This document shows, in pieces, positions 16,716 through 19,495 of a stretch of 19,495 nucleotides of DNA. The stretch comes from DATJOQ01 sp050010455 (GTDB taxonomy: Bacteria > Desulfobacterota > Binatia > Binatales > Binataceae). Both the position numbers and the translations under genes were made by a program. Within the stretch, counting starts at the first letter, position 1, and each line of letters begins with the position of its first letter. The notes below the pieces were generated by a model. That model saw only the letters and a list, made by a program, of their open reading frames with translations, was not told the origin of the DNA and searched no databases. Location: contig JBEKLA010000052.1 in NCBI GenBank assembly GCA_050010455.1, positions 1 to 19,495 of the forward strand. The letters are read 5' to 3'.

Positions 16716-18389
16716 GTGGCTCATCAATACGTTTACACGATGAAGAATCTTGGGCGGGTGCATCCGCCCAATCGCGAAGTGCTCAAGGGCATCTGGCTAT
16801 CGTTTTTGCCGGGAGCCAAGATCGGCGTCCTCGGCGCGAACGGCGCGGGCAAGAGTTCGCTGCTTAGGATCATGGCCGGCGAGGATCGCGAATTCACGGG
16901 CGAAGCCTGGCCCGCCGACGGTATCCGGGTCGGCCATCTCCCGCAGGAGCCGCGGCTCGATCCGTCGAAAGATGTTGTCGCCAATATCACCGACGGAGTG
17001 GCCGAGGTCCGCGCGATGCTCGAGAGGTTCGAGCAGATCGGGACCGCGATGAGCGAGCCGATGAGCGACGACGCGATGGCGAAGCTGCTCGAAGAATACG
17101 GCACGCTGCAAGACCGGATCGAGGCGGCGAACGGATGGGAACTGGACCGGATGATCGAGATCGCCGCCGACGCTTTGCGGGTGCCGACCAACGTCGCCGT
17201 CGATCAGCTCTCGGGTGGCGAACGGCGCCGTGTCGCGCTGTGCCGCCTGTTGTTGCAGCGGCCGGACCTGCTGCTGCTCGACGAGCCGACCAACCATCTC
17301 GACGCGGAATCGGTGGCGTGGCTCGAACACTATCTGCAGGAATATCCCGGAACCGTGGTTGCGGTCACCCACGATCGCTACTTTCTCGATAACGTCGCGG
17401 GATGGATTCTCGAACTTGACCGCGGGATGGGTATCCCGTGGCAGGGCAATTATTCGTCGTGGCTCGACCAAAAGCGCCAGCGCCTCGCGACCGAAGAAAA
17501 ACAGGAATCTGCCCGCCAGCGCACGCTTCAGCGCGAACTCGAATGGGTGCGGATGGCGCCGCGGGCGCGTCAGGCCAAGAGCAAGGCTCGTGTGGCGGCC
17601 TATGAAAGTTTGCTGGCCGAAGAAAAGCAGCGCGCTATCGACGTCACCGAGATCCTGATCCCGGCGGGCAAGCGCCTGGGCGCGCTCGTGGTCGAAGCGA
17701 AGAATCTGTCCAAGGGTTACGGCGATCGCGTGCTGATCGACGACCTCAGCTTCAAGGTGCCGGCGGGCGCGATTGTCGGGATGATCGGCGCCAACGGCGC
17801 GGGCAAGACCACGCTGTTCCGGATGATCGCGGGCCTCGAGCAGCCCGACGGCGGCACGATCCGGATCGGCGATACGGTCGAGATGGCCTACGTCGATCAG
17901 ATGCGCGACGCGCTCGATCCCAAGCGCTCGGTATGGGAGGAAATCACCGGCGGCGCCGATCGGCTGATGATCGGCGGGCGCGAGGTCGCCTCGCGCGCCT
18001 ACGTGGCGAGCTTCAATTTCAAGGGCAGCGATCAGCAAAAGCGCGTCGGTGATCTCTCCGGCGGCGAGCGCAACCGCGTGCATCTGGCCAAGCTGCTCAA
18101 GCGCGGCGGCAACCTGATCCTGCTCGACGAGCCGACCAATGATCTCGACGTCGACACGTTGCGCGCGCTGGAGGAAGCGCTGCTCAAGTTCGCGGGTTGC
18201 GCTATGGTGATCAGCCACGACCGATGGTTCCTCGATCGGATCGCGACCCATATCATGGCCTTCGAGGGCGATAGCCGCGTAGTATGGTTCGAGGGCAATT
18301 ATCAGGATTACGAGCACGATCGGCGCGCTCGTCTGGGTAACGAGGCCGAGCAGCCCCATCGCATTCGCTTCAAGAAACTTGTTCACTAG
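16716..18389 (+). CDS. ettA: ABC-F translation factor EttA (energy-dependent translational throttle)
   Basis: EttA is a cytoplasmic ATPase that binds the ribosomal E site and gates entry into elongation according to ATP/ADP. The 557-residue protein has two ABC cassettes and no membrane segment. Cassette 1 has Walker A GANGAGKSS (40-48), signature LSGGE (165-169) and Walker B LLLLDEPTNHLD (185-196). Cassette 2 has GANGAGKTT (358-366), LSGGE (447-451) and LILLDEPTNDLD. The arm insert lies about 90-140 and the linker that touches P-site tRNA about 240-325. YVYTMKNLGRVHPP and the close match to E. coli EttA favour it over Uup or YheS. The GTG start follows AGGAGG (16707-16712). It diverges from lexA and is followed within six bases by a ferredoxin gene. 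Confidence 0.95.
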   Translation: MAHQYVYTMKNLGRVHPPNREVLKGIWLSFLPGAKIGVLGANGAGKSSLLRIMAGEDREFTGEAWPADGIRVGHLPQEPRLDPSKDVVANITDGVAEVRAMLERFEQIGTAMSEPMSDDAMAKLLEEYGTLQDRIEAANGWELDRMIEIAADALRVPTNVAVDQLSGGERRRVALCRLLLQRPDLLLLDEPTNHLDAESVAWLEHYLQEYPGTVVAVTHDRYFLDNVAGWILELDRGMGIPWQGNYSSWLDQKRQRLATEEKQESARQRTLQRELEWVRMAPRARQAKSKARVAAYESLLAEEKQRAIDVTEILIPAGKRLGALVVEAKNLSKGYGDRVLIDDLSFKVPAGAIVGMIGANGAGKTTLFRMIAGLEQPDGGTIRIGDTVEMAYVDQMRDALDPKRSVWEEITGGADRLMIGGREVASRAYVASFNFKGSDQQKRVGDLSGGERNRVHLAKLLKRGGNLILLDEPTNDLDVDTLRALEEALLKFAGCAMVISHDRWFLDRIATHIMAFEGDSRVVWFEGNYQDYEHDRRARLGNEAEQPHRIRFKKLVH

Positions 18390-18395
18390 AATCCA

Positions 18396-18764
18396 GTGGC
18401 CAGACTTCGCATCATTTACGAAAGCGGCGAGCCGGAACGCGTAATCGAATTCGATCCTGCCAAAGCCCCGTTCTCTCACGACGGCCAGCCCGGTTCGATT
18501 CTTGACATCATGCTCGGCCATCACGTCCATCTCGAACACGCCTGCGGCGGCAATTGCGCCTGCACGACCTGCCACGTGATCGTCAAGGCCGGTATCGACA
18601 AGCTTTCGGAATCGGAAGAAGCCGAGGAAGATCTGCTGGACAAGGCGCCGGGCCTGACGCCGACCTCGCGCCTGGGATGTCAGGCGGTGGTCGAGAGCGG
18701 CGACGCGGAGATCGTGATCGTGGTCCCGCGCTTCACGATCAACCAGATCAGCGAGCAACACTAG
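18396..18764 (+). CDS. fdx: [2Fe-2S] ferredoxin, adrenodoxin/ISC type
   Basis: This is a 122-residue electron carrier. The cluster ligands are C50, C56 and C59 in HACGGNCACTTCHV, plus C95 in SRLGCQ, the CX5CX2C...C spacing of ISC-type and adrenodoxin ferredoxins. An extra C54 is also present in E. coli Fdx. LDKAPGLTPTSRLGCQA and the tail VPRFTIN closely follow E. coli Fdx. The N-terminus is a little longer than usual. Start is a GTG six bases after ettA, with no strong ribosome site, so coupling to ettA is plausible. No iscS, iscU or hscAB genes are in view. The next gene is a reductase starting two bases later, which suggests this ferredoxin is reduced by, or reduces, that flavoprotein. Confidence 0.92.
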   Translation: MARLRIIYESGEPERVIEFDPAKAPFSHDGQPGSILDIMLGHHVHLEHACGGNCACTTCHVIVKAGIDKLSESEEAEEDLLDKAPGLTPTSRLGCQAVVESGDAEIVIVVPRFTINQISEQH

Positions 18765-18766
18765 CG

Positions 18767-19471
18767 GTGTCTCGAAGCGGTTACAGCGCTCGTATCGAAC
18801 GGATTCTGGAACACAACGCCGATACGCGATCGTTGTTCCTCCGAATCGCCGACGGCGGCGACTTCGCCTTTATCCCGGGACAGTTCCTCTCGCTCGAACT
18901 GCCGCTCGCGGACGAGACCAGGGTACGCGCCTATTCGATAGCTTCGAGTCCCGAAGACGGCCAGCCGCTCGAGATTTGCCTCGACCTGGTGCCGGGCGGC
19001 GCCGGATCGCGTTATCTGTTCGGCTTGAAGGTTGGCGACTCGATCGCGTTCACCGGACCGTTCGGCAGGTTCACGCTCGATCATGCGCCCGAGGTTGAAA
19101 CCATCTTCATCGCCGACGGCACCGCGATCGCGCCGATCCGGCCGATGATTCGGCGTGCGTTCGCCGCCGGCGATCATCCGCCGATACGGTTGCATCACGC
19201 CGCGCGAACCGAAGCCGCCTTAATCTACCGGCGCGAGTTCGAGGCGTGTGCGGCCCGCGATTCTCGCTTCAGCTTCGAGCCGTCACCGATCGAAGCGTCG
19301 TCGGGACAAGGCGGGCTGTTCGATTTAATCGAGCGTCGTTACGTGAGCGGCGACGAAAATCGCAAGCGGCATTTTTACATCTGCGGCGTCGGCAAGCCGG
19401 TGTTCGACTTGCGCGATTTGCTGCGCGGCGCCGGTTACGAGCGCCGCGCGGTGCAATACGAGCGTTGGTGA
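18767..19471 (+). CDS. Ferredoxin/flavodoxin-NAD(P)H reductase-like flavoprotein
   Basis: This 234-residue protein of the FNR superfamily moves electrons between NAD(P)H and an iron-sulfur or flavin partner. The FAD site is RAYSIAS (54-60), followed by GSRYLFGLKVGD and GPFGRF. The nucleotide site is IADGTAIAPIRPMI (115-128), where the usual GGTGIAP reads DGTAIAP, and HFYICGVGKPV (202-212) carries the conserved Cys-Gly. It ends in YERW, so an aromatic residue sits at the end of the chain as in bacterial FNRs. The GTG at 18767 lies two bases after the ferredoxin stop; the longer frame beginning inside the ferredoxin gene is out of register with it and not used. No ferredoxin domain is fused, which fits a separate partner next door. 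Cofactor preference cannot be read. Confidence 0.88.
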   Translation: MSRSGYSARIERILEHNADTRSLFLRIADGGDFAFIPGQFLSLELPLADETRVRAYSIASSPEDGQPLEICLDLVPGGAGSRYLFGLKVGDSIAFTGPFGRFTLDHAPEVETIFIADGTAIAPIRPMIRRAFAAGDHPPIRLHHAARTEAALIYRREFEACAARDSRFSFEPSPIEASSGQGGLFDLIERRYVSGDENRKRHFYICGVGKPVFDLRDLLRGAGYERRAVQYERW

Positions 19472-19495
19472 GGGCGCGAGCGGGGGGGCCCCCGG

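Noticed and set aside
18554..18766. N-terminal extension of the reductase frame into the ferredoxin gene
   Set aside because: It is out of frame with the ferredoxin and encodes Arg-rich shadow sequence; the FNR fold starts after the GTG at 18767.
19482..19495. GGGGGCCCCC palindrome at the window end
   Set aside because: It has no loop or U-tract and the sequence ends there, so a terminator cannot be judged.

Overview
The window is GC-rich, densely coded chromosomal DNA from a Gram-negative bacterium. The block thrS-infC-rpmI-rplT-pheS-pheT-ihfA-merR, in this order and on one strand, is the arrangement I associate with Deltaproteobacteria-like lineages (Desulfobacterota, Myxococcota and relatives such as Binatota). 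The presence of IHF-alpha, an EttA-type ABC-F protein, TatA and an ISC-type ferredoxin fits that placement. The phylum is inferred from gene order and protein style, not from a search. I see no tRNA, rRNA, CRISPR array, phage gene or transposase.

Region 1 (1-7972, + strand) is the translation block: threonyl-tRNA synthetase, IF3 (which appears to start at a non-canonical AUC codon), ribosomal proteins L35 and L20, a strong intrinsic terminator, both subunits of phenylalanyl-tRNA synthetase, IHF-alpha, and a MerR-type regulator whose start overlaps the ihfA stop. pheS and pheT are unusually far apart because a palindromic repeat sits between them. A relative of that repeat lies just after merR, so the two copies bracket pheT-ihfA-merR.

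Region 2 (7973-10768) holds one large minus-strand gene. It encodes a membrane-associated family 2 glycosyltransferase whose N-terminus looks like a worn-down glycoside-hydrolase TIM barrel lacking the usual acid/base glutamate motif.

Region 3 (10769-13611, + strand) carries a lone tatA, then a CstA-family transporter overlapped by ATGA with a small gene ending in Arg-Cys-Cys, a divergent YbdD/YjiX (DUF466) partner. A convergent nitrilase (13642-14775, minus) follows.

Region 4 (14839-16715) has a soluble orphan histidine kinase convergent with lexA. Their shared 3' region forms a perfect 11-bp inverted repeat that reaches into lexA. Upstream of lexA, a GAAC-N7-GAAT-N7-GAAC array is a strong candidate LexA operator, shared with the divergent ettA.

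Region 5 (16716-19471, + strand) is ettA, an adrenodoxin/ISC-type [2Fe-2S] ferredoxin and a ferredoxin/flavodoxin-reductase-like flavoprotein, tightly spaced. The last two look like a small electron-transfer pair.

Most of the window is housekeeping. The observations most worth a second look are the infC start, the palindromic repeat family, the pseudo-glycosidase/glycosyltransferase fusion, the lexA operator and 3' palindrome, and the divergent CstA partner. I found no clear evidence of a wholly new multi-gene system.
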